From: Arthrobacter_H rhombi
GTDB taxonomy: Bacteria; Actinomycetota; Actinomycetes; Actinomycetales; Micrococcaceae
Assembly (NCBI RefSeq): GCF_039526245.1
Contig: NZ_BAAAIV010000010.1
Coordinates: 218,652-282,651 of the forward strand
Length of the DNA: 64,000 nt
Reading direction: 5' to 3'
The notes beneath the pieces were generated by a model. That model saw only the letters and a list, made by a program, of their open reading frames with translations. It ran no database searches and was not told the DNA's origin. Below, piece after piece: positions 8,227-15,008 of the stretch. Both the position numbers and the translations under genes were made by a program. Position 1 is the stretch's first letter. Each line of letters begins with the position of its first letter.

Positions 8227-8438
8227 GGTTCTGGTGGTCGCGCGATGCGCTGGCCTCACGTCTCTGCCCGACACCGACGTCGCTCTCCTCTGCGACGGAC
8301 CCCTCGCAGGCTGAGCGCTCGCGGCCGGCATCCTGTCCGTGTGCCGATAGGCCTCGCACCGCTCGGCAACGCAGCGTGGCGTTGCGTCGCGACCTGGCGA
8401 CGGCTCGGCGGGGCGCGATCGTCTCGTGCGTTGGCGGA

Positions 8439-8750
8439 CTACGGGAGCTTGGACGCGAGGACGTCGGCCGCCAGGATCTCGGGTGCTGTGCCGAGGAGGT
8501 GCTGGTTGGCCATCAGGGCTGCGACGATGGCGCCGTTGGCGTGGGCGTCGCGAGCGGCCTCGTCGGGGAATGCATCGAAGATCCAGAAGGTGTCGGCGTG
8601 GGTCCTGACCGCGAACCAGACAATCGTTCCTACTTCTTCGTTGGCGAGCGCGACAGCGCCGGCGAGCAGATCGGCGACCGCGTCGTGCTGTCCATCGGCC
8701 GCGACGATCTTGGCGACGAAGGCATACGGAAGTGATGCGGGTGTTGACAT
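8439..8750 (-). CDS. ABM-domain monooxygenase-like protein
   Basis: This 103-residue protein has the antibiotic biosynthesis monooxygenase (ABM/YgiN-like) pattern: an early AFVAKIVAADGQHDAV strand-helix, a central TIVWFAVRTHADTFWIFDAFPDEAARDAH, and AALMANQHLLG. The family includes small cofactor-light dimeric oxygenases acting on quinols or polyketides; the substrate is unknown. A ribosome-binding site (GGAGAA) precedes the ATG on the minus strand. It is divergent from the GlxA-type regulator, which probably controls it. Both lie on IS-flanked cargo. Confidence 0.75.
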   Translation of the reverse strand: MSTPASLPYAFVAKIVAADGQHDAVADLLAGAVALANEEVGTIVWFAVRTHADTFWIFDAFPDEAARDAHANGAIVAALMANQHLLGTAPEILAADVLASKLP

Positions 8751-8858
8751 GAGGGGTTCTCCTAGGTGTCGAGGTTTCTTGGTGAAGCGAGTTCAGTCTA
8801 TGACGAGCAAGGGCATGTGAGAAGTGGCGTATACGGCAGTATTGCTATTGTTTACGTC

Positions 8859-9800
8859 ATGCGTATCGGACTGATCGCGATCGACGGCTGCTTCGGTTCG
8901 GCTATCGCGTCGATCATCGACATCGTGCGGGTGGCCGACGGAGCCCGCGGCGATGTCGACCCGCGGATCGACCCGATCGAACTCGCCATCCTCGGACCGA
9001 AACGGCGAGTGACCACGACGGCATCGATGACCCTGTCGGTGGACCACCCGCTGTCGGAGTCCGGAGAGTTCGACGTGGTCGTCGTCCCTGCGCTTGGAAC
9101 CCTTACGGCCGCCGCTACCAACGACGCCCTCCAGAGCCGAGATGCTCGTTCGGTCATCGCCTCGCTCGGGCGCCTCGACGAGGCGACCACCCGGATCGCC
9201 GCGGCGTGCACCGGCGTGTTCGCCGTCGCCGAGACCGGACGGATGCATCATCGGCGGGCGACGACCAGCTGGTTCCTGGGGCCGGAGTTCCTGAAGCGCT
9301 ATCCGACCGTCGCCCTCGATCTCGACACCATGGTCGTGGTCGACGGGAACCTCGTCACCGCCGGCGCCGCCTTCGCCCACATCGACCTCGCGCTCTCACT
9401 CGTGCGATCGATCAGCCCCGACCTGGCCCAACATGTCGCCAAGCTCCTCATCATCGACGAGCGTCCGTCGCAGGCGGCCTTCGTCGCCTACGAACATCTC
9501 CGGCACGAGGACCCGATCGTCGTCGAGTTCGAACGCTTCGTGCGCGCCCGCCTGGACGAACCGTTCAACGTCGCCTTCGTCGCGCAGTCGCTCGGCACCA
9601 GCCGGCGCACCCTCGAACGACGAGTCCGTGCGGCGCTCAACCTCACTCCGCTCGGCTTCGTCCAACGGCTTCGCATCGAACGAGCTCGGCACCTCTCAGC
9701 AACCACGGACCTCACCTCCGCCGAGATCGCGCTACGGGTCGGCTACGCGAACGCCGAGACTCTGCGCTCCCTCCTGCGCAGGGAGCGACGCCGTTCCTGA
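8859..9800 (+). CDS. GlxA-type transcriptional regulator (DJ-1/PfpI plus AraC)
   Basis: The 313-residue protein has an N-terminal DJ-1/PfpI-like amidotransferase-fold domain, with the nucleophile-elbow cysteine in AACTGVFAVAETG, and a C-terminal AraC DNA-binding domain (LGTSRRTLERRVRAALNLTPLGFVQRLRIERARHL ... SAEIALRVGYANAETL). The ATG at 8859 is chosen because homology begins at MRIGLIAIDGCFG. The C-terminus stops abruptly at RRERRRS, whereas a neighbouring frame reads GATPFLTYRHA, much like the usual AraC ending. A single-base deletion near 9780 may therefore have truncated the last residues. It is divergent from the ABM monooxygenase. Confidence 0.8.
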   Translation: MRIGLIAIDGCFGSAIASIIDIVRVADGARGDVDPRIDPIELAILGPKRRVTTTASMTLSVDHPLSESGEFDVVVVPALGTLTAAATNDALQSRDARSVIASLGRLDEATTRIAAACTGVFAVAETGRMHHRRATTSWFLGPEFLKRYPTVALDLDTMVVVDGNLVTAGAAFAHIDLALSLVRSISPDLAQHVAKLLIIDERPSQAAFVAYEHLRHEDPIVVEFERFVRARLDEPFNVAFVAQSLGTSRRTLERRVRAALNLTPLGFVQRLRIERARHLSATTDLTSAEIALRVGYANAETLRSLLRRERRRS

Positions 9801-10384
9801 CCTATCGCCATGCCTTAGAACCACCTCTCAGCACGTCGCGTCGACGCTCCTGCGTCGCCCCTGGACGCCCCACTCGACACGCCCGCAGCACAGGCCATGC
9901 GACGTGCCCCGGCTTCCCGGACGGTCGGGGTTGGGTGGCTATGATGTCGCTGCGTTCTCGTCGAGAGGATCAGCAGACCCGATCAGGGTCGATTGGGATG
10001 AGACGCGAAGGCGGTCAGGTCAGGGCGGCCGAAGCCGGCCGGCGGGGTAGCGTCGGTCACGTCGAGGTCTTTCGGATGGATGGCGTAGGAACCTCCATCG
10101 TCGGGAGACCTCGACGTCTATCTGCGGACCGACGCGGCCGGCCGACCTACACCCTCATCTGGGAAGAGCCGGTTTCAGCTGAGTTTGGGATGGCTGCTCG
10201 AATGTGCCTTCGATCAGGGTCCGGGGCCGTCCGCGCACAGTCGATCGCTTCATGGCATTCGTTGGATGCTCGTCGCTCGGGACCACGGTCCGCGGTCGCA
10301 TATCCACGGGAAGACGTAGGTAGCCAACACCGTCAAACACGGGGCGATCATCGACCGGCAATGAGGAGGCGGGCGCCCGCGTCC
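9801..10384. other. IS debris and unannotated DNA
   Basis: No intact gene is supported. At 9990-10002, CGATTGGGATGAG is an exact inverted 13-bp copy of the left tip of the IS (6480-6492), directly abutting the 166-bp IS right-end remnant. From 10171 to 10384 nothing recognisable is seen. Confidence 0.5.
10005..10170 (-). mobile_element. ISL3 right-end remnant
   Basis: These 166 bp align without gaps to 7751-7916, the right end of the intact IS, with only scattered differences. They encode the first residues of a transposase (minus strand) and end in the terminus GAGCC. The reverse complement GGCTCTTCCCAGATGAGGGTGTAGG is closer to the intact left inverted repeat than the intact right one is. 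The following GTTTCAG (10172-10178) equals the 7-mer just left of the intact IS. Confidence 0.85.
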
Positions 10385-10636
10385 TTAACATCCGCTGGCG
10401 AGGTAAGCGCTCCGGCTTCCGCCGCTGCCGGGTCGTCGAACCTTCGGGCCACGAACCAGCAATCGCTGGGTGGTCAGGCCGGTTGGTGTACACGCCACCA
10501 GGATCAGGCAGTCAGTGTTGGGTTCTTGGCGGAGAGCTTCCGCTTCGTCCGGCTCCACGGTCAGGATCTGGTCGACCTCGCAGTACTGGACTTCGTCCAG
10601 GACGGTCACGGAGAAGACGTCCCCTTGAACGAGTTT
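10385..10636 (-). pseudogene. Class C-like sortase, C-terminal fragment
   Basis: An 83-codon open stretch without a valid start encodes GDVFSVTVLDEV, VDQILTVEPDEAEALRQEP, then LILVACTPTGLTTQRLLVRG. The last part carries the catalytic cysteine (TCTPYGVNTHRLLVRG in class C sortases) and the catalytic arginine. A TGA (10637-10639) cuts the frame upstream and the N-terminal half, including the TLxTC-type histidine region, is absent. It is the relic of a pilus or surface-protein sortase brought in with the island. Confidence 0.7.
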
Positions 10637-10639
10637 TCA

Positions 10640-10782
10640 GAGGTTCATGAACAAAGTTGCGTCTGAGTCGATGTACTTCGTCGATCCTCAACTTGCCTCC
10701 AAGTGGCCCCGCCCGTTGCCTTTAAACACAGCGTGTGTGAATATCGTTTCATTATTGGTTGACGGCACTGCAAGCGGAGAAA
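10640..10782 (+). promoter_or_regulatory. Promoter region of exported-protein cassette
   Basis: This AT-richer stretch precedes the exported protein gene. ACACA-GCG-TGTGT (10726-10738) is a perfect 5-3-5 palindrome, lying between a TTGCCT (10717-10722) and a TATCGT (10742-10747), a possible -35/-10 pair with long (19-nt) spacing. The palindrome in the spacer is a plausible operator. Confidence 0.35.
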
Positions 10783-11205
10783 ATGTCATACGGTCTCAAA
10801 GTACGAAAGCCGGCTGGGATTGTTGCGGTCGTGATTTCGGCTCTGTTGGCAGTTGGTCTGTTTGCGGGACCGGCAACCGCGGAACCCATTGCTCAACCGA
10901 CCGAACCCACGGCACAAGCAATTTCCGTTGCTAGCAGTCCTGCCGGGACGGCTGCTGCATACAAATGGGCACTCTTCGAAAGCAATATCGGTTCACAGGC
11001 GAAGTGCCAATCGTTGATGGCAAAAATGAAACCCGCCTACGGTCCTGATTGTCTGTGGCGGTGCACGTCGTACTACACCGGTACCTGCCCATCGTATCTG
11101 CGATGGAATCTATGGAACGCAAACAAGAGCGGTGCGTGGTCGCCCCCTGCTGGATCGTTGTCTTTGGCTGAGGCTGGATCCGGCATCGAGACAGTGACCT
11201 GCTAA
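10783..11205 (+). CDS. Exported small Cys-containing protein, unknown
   Basis: The 140-residue protein begins with a clear Sec signal peptide: a basic n-region with SYGLKVRKPAG, a hydrophobic core VAVVISALLAVGLFAG, and cleavage near PATA-EP. The mature part (about 105 residues) has a Pro/Thr/Ala linker and an aromatic-rich C-terminal half with five cysteines (KCQS, DCLWRC, GTCPSY, and the final residue VTC). No known family is recognised. The ATG at 10783 has GCGGAGA upstream. Base composition is visibly lower in GC than the backbone, which suggests transfer. A gene 27 nt downstream probably forms an operon with it. Confidence 0.65.
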   Translation: MSYGLKVRKPAGIVAVVISALLAVGLFAGPATAEPIAQPTEPTAQAISVASSPAGTAAAYKWALFESNIGSQAKCQSLMAKMKPAYGPDCLWRCTSYYTGTCPSYLRWNLWNANKSGAWSPPAGSLSLAEAGSGIETVTC

Positions 11206-11232
11206 GCGCATTGAGTTGTTAAGGAGCCAGTT

Positions 11233-11694
11233 TTGGGGTTTCGTACAGTTCGAGGGCCGAGTGCGGAGCGGCTAAGTGAAGCAGTGGGTGCTCTCTTGTG
11301 CACCCATTGGCCCTCATCAGAATCCGAGCTCGCTCGCATATTGGAACGTCATGGTTGCCAGACGGTTGAGGGAAGCCGCAGCGCTCATGAAGAGGGGTTA
11401 GTCGAGTACGACTTCACCGCCAGGGAAAGTGACCTATCCGGTCAGTGGTATATCGAAAATGGGGAGCTGGCCGCTATCGTCCTGACGTTCGGTGGCACCC
11501 GAGCGGAGATCTGGCAACACTTCGAGCGATACCGGGTGGGCTTCGAGAGATCCTTTGGAGTGCCTCGCTATGAGAGCGGCAAATCAGGAGCACCCCGTCT
11601 AACGTGGGCCCGTTTAACACACGAATTGAGTCTCGATGCATACTGGTCCCAACCCGAGACTTCGATTCTCATGATGGCCCTTCAGCGTCGCTGA
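11233..11694 (+). CDS. Unknown cytosolic protein paired with the exported protein
   Basis: This 153-residue soluble protein has no signal peptide. Seen features are SAEAVGALL-type helices at the N-terminus, a middle strand-rich QWYIENGELAAIVLTFGG, and GVPRYESGKSGAPRLTWARL ... LDAYWSQPETSILMMALQRR at the C-terminus. The TTG start at 11233 is strongly supported by TTAAGGAG six nt upstream. The layout (exported small protein then cytosolic acidic partner, 27-nt gap, low-GC island) recalls secreted effector or toxin with immunity protein. That role is inference only; I recognise no domain. Confidence 0.6.
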   Translation: MGFRTVRGPSAERLSEAVGALLCTHWPSSESELARILERHGCQTVEGSRSAHEEGLVEYDFTARESDLSGQWYIENGELAAIVLTFGGTRAEIWQHFERYRVGFERSFGVPRYESGKSGAPRLTWARLTHELSLDAYWSQPETSILMMALQRR

Positions 11695-11712
11695 AGAAGA
11701 TACTCCCATCGC

Positions 11713-11823
11713 ATTGACGAGCGCGGGACGCCCGCCGAGCTGCGCGACGGCGACGGCCCGTTCGCCCGGTTGGCCCGCTCCCGGTCCCAGGCGGATGGAT
11801 TGTCGTTGGGGATCAACCGGTAG
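11713..11823 (+). pseudogene. ABC exporter C-terminal remnant
   Basis: Thirty-six codons plus stop encode a sequence from IDERGTPAELRDGDG to LSLGINR, differing at only three residues from the end of the exporter at 4570-6471. At DNA level 18 of 111 positions differ, mostly synonymous, and the last 33 bp including 6 nt past the stop are identical. No upstream part of a transporter is present. This is the 3' stump of a second, orthologue-like copy, left at the right boundary of the island. Confidence 0.9.
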
Positions 11824-11829
11824 TTTCAG
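11797..11829 (+). repeat. 33-bp direct repeat, right copy
   Basis: Identical to 6445-6477. It includes the end of the ABC remnant, its TAG and TTTCAG, and overlaps the 3' end of the convergent membrane-protein gene. Because that gene uses this sequence as coding DNA, the right copy appears to be the original chromosomal context. Confidence 0.9.
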
Positions 11830-12082
11830 CGGTGGGGGTAGCGTGTCGGCGGATCATCCCGCGGCCGACCATCGCTGCGCCGGCCAGAAGCATCAACACC
11901 GGGATGACATAGAGGCTCCCCGGCGGTTCCAGGTTGGCAGCGTTGCCGTCCTCCAAGAGCTGGGTCACCGGGAACATCTGGAGGGCAACGCCCAGCATTT
12001 GGATCGCGAAAAGCAGGACCAGCCCCGTGGCGACCCAGCCCAGACCGCGGTGGAGCATGACGTATTCAAGTGGTTTCCCCAT
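11813..12082 (-). CDS. Small two-helix membrane protein
   Basis: An 89-residue protein starting at MGKPLEYVML has two predicted membrane helices: GLGWVATGLVLLFAIQMLGVAL and SLYVIPVLMLLAGAAMVGRG. No family is recognised. An upstream ATG at 12145 would add 21 hydrophilic residues; neither start has a clear ribosome-binding site. The 3' end overlaps the ABC exporter remnant convergently, which shows that the gene's original neighbour was that exporter. Confidence 0.5.
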   Translation of the reverse strand: MGKPLEYVMLHRGLGWVATGLVLLFAIQMLGVALQMFPVTQLLEDGNAANLEPPGSLYVIPVLMLLAGAAMVGRGMIRRHATPTAETTG

Positions 12083-12175
12083 GTCTGGAGCATAGCGGCC
12101 CGATTCTCGATACCGTCCCCGCGACGGCTCAACGTCTCCGTTCATCCGCTGATGCGTTGTTCCACCATTCGACGC

Positions 12176-13252
12176 CTAACCCAGTTGCACTGCACCCCAG
12201 CCGAGGGCCGCGATGAGTGTCCACGACAGCAATGCCACCAGCAGGGCCCGCCATCCGGTCCGTACGAGCTGGCCCAGCCGCACCGCAGTACCCAGGCCGA
12301 AGAGCGCCATGGCCAGCAGCGCTGTTTGCACGGTATCCGCAGCGTCGGTGACCGGTTCCGGGAGCGGAATAAAGGTGCGGATCAGCACGGCGCAGATGAA
12401 ACCTGCGACAAAGAGCGGCACGATCGGCGGCTGCTTGCCTCCGGCGGTGGGGTCACCCTCGCGTTTGCGCATGACGACCGAGGTGATGGCCACCATGGGG
12501 GCGAGCATGAGCACGCGGGTCAGCTTGACGACGATGGCGATCGCGAGCGCTGCGGGACCGGCGATCTGGGCGGTGGCGACCACCTGGCCGACGTCGTGCA
12601 CGCTTGCCCCGACCCAGTGCCCGAACTGCAGCGAGTTGAGGCCGAGTGGGTGCCACAGCAGGGGAAGCACGGCGATGGCCAGTGTTCCGCAGAGCGTCAC
12701 GAGCGCAACAGGAGTGGCGGTTTCCTCGTCCTTCGACTTCACGACGTGGCTCATCGCACCGATGGCCGACGCGCCACAAATCGAGAAGCCGGTCGCGATC
12801 AGCAAGGGCTGGTGGCCAGGCAGCCCGAACAGGCGGCCGAGCCAGAGCGTCACGACGAAAGTGATCACCAGGACGGCGATGACGGTGACAACCGAGATCC
12901 AGCCGAGGTGGGCAATGTCGACGAGGCTCAGCTTGAGGCCGAGCAGGACGATGCCCAGCCGCATGAACTTCTTGGCGGCCAGGCTCAATCCCGGGGCGAG
13001 GATGCCAGTGAGCGCCCCGCGGGCAGACGGAAGCTGTGCGACCAGGATGCCCAGGGCAACGGAGGCGGTGAGCAGCGGGACGGCCGGCACGACCGTGTGG
13101 ATGCCCCAAGCGAGCAGGGCTGCTGCCCCTGCGACTCCGACGCCGGGCAACCAGGCTGGCGACCCTCCAGCGCGGACGCGGTCGGGGGGCTGCTGTCCGT
13201 GATGCGTGGCAACGGAGCGTGGGAGATCGGGGCGGTCATCTGCTGGGTTCAC
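12176..13252 (-). CDS. YeiH-family putative sulfate exporter
   Basis: This 358-residue polytopic membrane protein has about ten helices. Family marks include a TASVALGILVAQLPSARG region, GIVLLGLKLSL, the conserved ATGFSICGASAIGAMSHVVKSKDEETA (the YeiH glycine-rich hairpin), and HDVGQVVATAQIAG. YeiH/PSE proteins (TC 2.A.98) are putative exporters of sulfonate-derived anions. The GTG at 13252 is the only suitable start; upstream in-frame sequence lacks hydrophobicity. A LysR gene is divergent, as is common for yeiH loci (yeiE/yeiH), and probably activates it. Confidence 0.8.
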   Translation of the reverse strand: MNPADDRPDLPRSVATHHGQQPPDRVRAGGSPAWLPGVGVAGAAALLAWGIHTVVPAVPLLTASVALGILVAQLPSARGALTGILAPGLSLAAKKFMRLGIVLLGLKLSLVDIAHLGWISVVTVIAVLVITFVVTLWLGRLFGLPGHQPLLIATGFSICGASAIGAMSHVVKSKDEETATPVALVTLCGTLAIAVLPLLWHPLGLNSLQFGHWVGASVHDVGQVVATAQIAGPAALAIAIVVKLTRVLMLAPMVAITSVVMRKREGDPTAGGKQPPIVPLFVAGFICAVLIRTFIPLPEPVTDAADTVQTALLAMALFGLGTAVRLGQLVRTGWRALLVALLSWTLIAALGWGAVQLG

Positions 13253-13337
13253 AGAGACTACTCTCGCGCAGGCGGCCGGGCCGTGGTAGTCGGCGTAAGG
13301 TTGGCGGGATACAAGCGAAAGTTGTAGGTAACGTATT

Positions 13338-14276
13338 TTGCTCGGTCCGCACGTGCCTGATCTTGCAGGCTTGGAACTACTGGTGACTGTCGACGAGCTC
13401 GGCAGCCTGACTCGGGTTGCCGCACGCCTCGGGGTATCCCAGCAAGCTGTCTCCTCGCGGATTCGGTCTCTGGAAGGCCAGATGGGGGCGACCCTCATAT
13501 CCCGGTCTCCGCGAGGGTCGACACTCACCGAAACGGGTGTCATGATCACGGGCTGGGCCGCCGACGTGCTCGCCGCCGCCGAGCGGTTGGAAGCCGGCAT
13601 CGAATCGATCCGCACGCAGTCACTGCGCCAACTCGACGTCGCCGCGAGTCTGACCATCGCGGAGTACCTCCTGCCGCGTTGGCTGGTCACCCTGCGCTCC
13701 AGACAAGAAGCTGCCGGTCAGGTGCCGACGCGCATCGGACTCAGCGCCGTCAACAGCGAAGCGGTGATCGCCCTGGTCCGGGATGGAACGGTACCGCTCG
13801 GCTTTATTGAAACTCCTGACATCCCCTCGGACCTGCGTGCCGCGACCTTGGGTAGTGACACCTTGATGGTTGCCGTGTCCCCGACTCATGCGTGGGCACG
13901 ACGGCGGAAGCCCATCACGGCGAGGGAACTAGCCGAGACGCCGCCGATTACCCGCGAAGAGGGCTCGGGTACCCGAAAGGCCTTGGAGTACTTGTTCGAG
14001 GAGCTCGACGGGGTCGCTGGCACGATCGCGTCACCCCGCGTCGAGCTCTCCAGCACTGCCGTGGTCAGGACGGCTATCGCCTCCGGTGTGGCGCCCGGTG
14101 TTCTCAGTTCCCTGGCGATTTCCGACGATCTGGCGCTCAGGCGCCTGGTCGCCGTCGAAACGACCGGAATCCAGCTGACGAGGAACCTGTCCGCAGTGTG
14201 GTCGGATGGTCCGCGCCCCTCGCAAACGCCAGCACAGGACTTGATAGCGATTGCCCGACGGGCCCTCGCCCACTAA
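13338..14276 (+). CDS. LysR-family transcriptional regulator
   Basis: The 312-residue protein has an N-terminal winged helix (LELLVTVDELGSLTRVAARLGVSQQAVSSRIRSLE) and an effector domain of the CysB/LysR type beginning near LDVAASLTIAEYLLPRWL. The TTG start at 13338 has a weak AGGTAACG upstream; GTG 13350 is an alternative. Divergence from yeiH suggests it senses a sulfur compound or oxyanion and controls the exporter. The divergent interval (13253-13337) is only 85 bp. Confidence 0.85.
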   Translation: MLGPHVPDLAGLELLVTVDELGSLTRVAARLGVSQQAVSSRIRSLEGQMGATLISRSPRGSTLTETGVMITGWAADVLAAAERLEAGIESIRTQSLRQLDVAASLTIAEYLLPRWLVTLRSRQEAAGQVPTRIGLSAVNSEAVIALVRDGTVPLGFIETPDIPSDLRAATLGSDTLMVAVSPTHAWARRRKPITARELAETPPITREEGSGTRKALEYLFEELDGVAGTIASPRVELSSTAVVRTAIASGVAPGVLSSLAISDDLALRRLVAVETTGIQLTRNLSAVWSDGPRPSQTPAQDLIAIARRALAH

Positions 14277-14309
14277 ACGGCTCGGAACCCAAGGACCAGA
14301 AAAACGCGC

Positions 14310-15008
14310 TCAGCCCTTGTTGACCAGCCAAATCGCCGCGGCCGCTTCACGTGGCAGCGAAGCCAACTCACCGTCGTCGTACTCGAGGAAGAGCAATTCG
14401 GAATTGGCGTCGCGGATTCGCACGGTGACGACGGACCCGGGGCCCAGACCGTGGCCGGCGAGCAAGCGCAGAATAGCCGGATCGTCATCGGAGATGCGCG
14501 TGACCTCGTAGCTGCCGGGGGCGGCATCGGGGAGGTTCACCGCGTGCTCCGGGTGGGGCGAGGTGCCGTCCGCCGCGGGGATCGGGTCTCCGTGGGGGTC
14601 GCGGTCCGGGTGGCCCAGGAGGGCGTCGATGCGCTCGATCATGGTTTCGGAGACCGCATGCTCGAGGTTCTCCGCCTCGTCGTGCACTTCCTCCCACGAG
14701 TAGCCGAGGGTGCGTACGAGGAACGATTCGATGAGCCGGTGCTTGCGGACCATGGCCACCGCGTGGCGTTCGCCGGCCGGAGTGAGTCGGACCGGCTTGT
14801 AGGGTTCGTGGCTGACCAGGCCCTGCGCGGTGAGGCGGCGAATGGTGTCCGAGACGTTGGCCGCTGTGGTGCCGAAGCGTTCGGCCAGCGCCTTGCCGGT
14901 GATGGGCGCGCCTCCCCATTCGGTGGCGGACCAGATGGCCTTGAGGAAATCCTCGGCAACCCGGCTGATGCCCTCGGCCGGCGGACTGGCAGACGGGCGG
15001 GGTGCCAT
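14310..15008 (-). CDS. mntR: DtxR/MntR-family manganese-responsive repressor
   Basis: This 232-residue regulator has the DtxR winged helix (EDFLKAIWSATEWGGAPITGKALAERFGTTAANVSDTIRRL), the dimerisation and metal-binding domain with HRLIESFLVRTLGYSWEEVHDEAENLEHAVSE, and a C-terminal SH3-like FeoA domain (LGPGSVVTVRIRDANSELLFLEYDDGEL). Its ATG overlaps the mntH stop by one base (TGATG), so the pair is translationally coupled. The context (mntH and a perfect palindrome ahead of it) points to manganese rather than iron. Confidence 0.88.
   Translation of the reverse strand: MAPRPSASPPAEGISRVAEDFLKAIWSATEWGGAPITGKALAERFGTTAANVSDTIRRLTAQGLVSHEPYKPVRLTPAGERHAVAMVRKHRLIESFLVRTLGYSWEEVHDEAENLEHAVSETMIERIDALLGHPDRDPHGDPIPAADGTSPHPEHAVNLPDAAPGSYEVTRISDDDPAILRLLAGHGLGPGSVVTVRIRDANSELLFLEYDDGELASLPREAAAAIWLVNKG

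Larger units (their letters stand above)
7917..8438. other. Non-coding cargo of the island
   Basis: No open frame here shows protein-family features. The stretch contains a tRNA-like 3' segment (8102-8181) followed by a long hairpin (8185-8226). A short frame ending in TAA near 7970 may be the tail of a gene truncated by the IS, but it is too short to identify. Confidence 0.4.

Noticed and set aside
8092..8359. Minus-strand frames with CRNRTDDRITSA-type peptide
   Set aside because: The peptide arises from a T-arm-like DNA sequence, so it points to a tRNA remnant rather than a protein.
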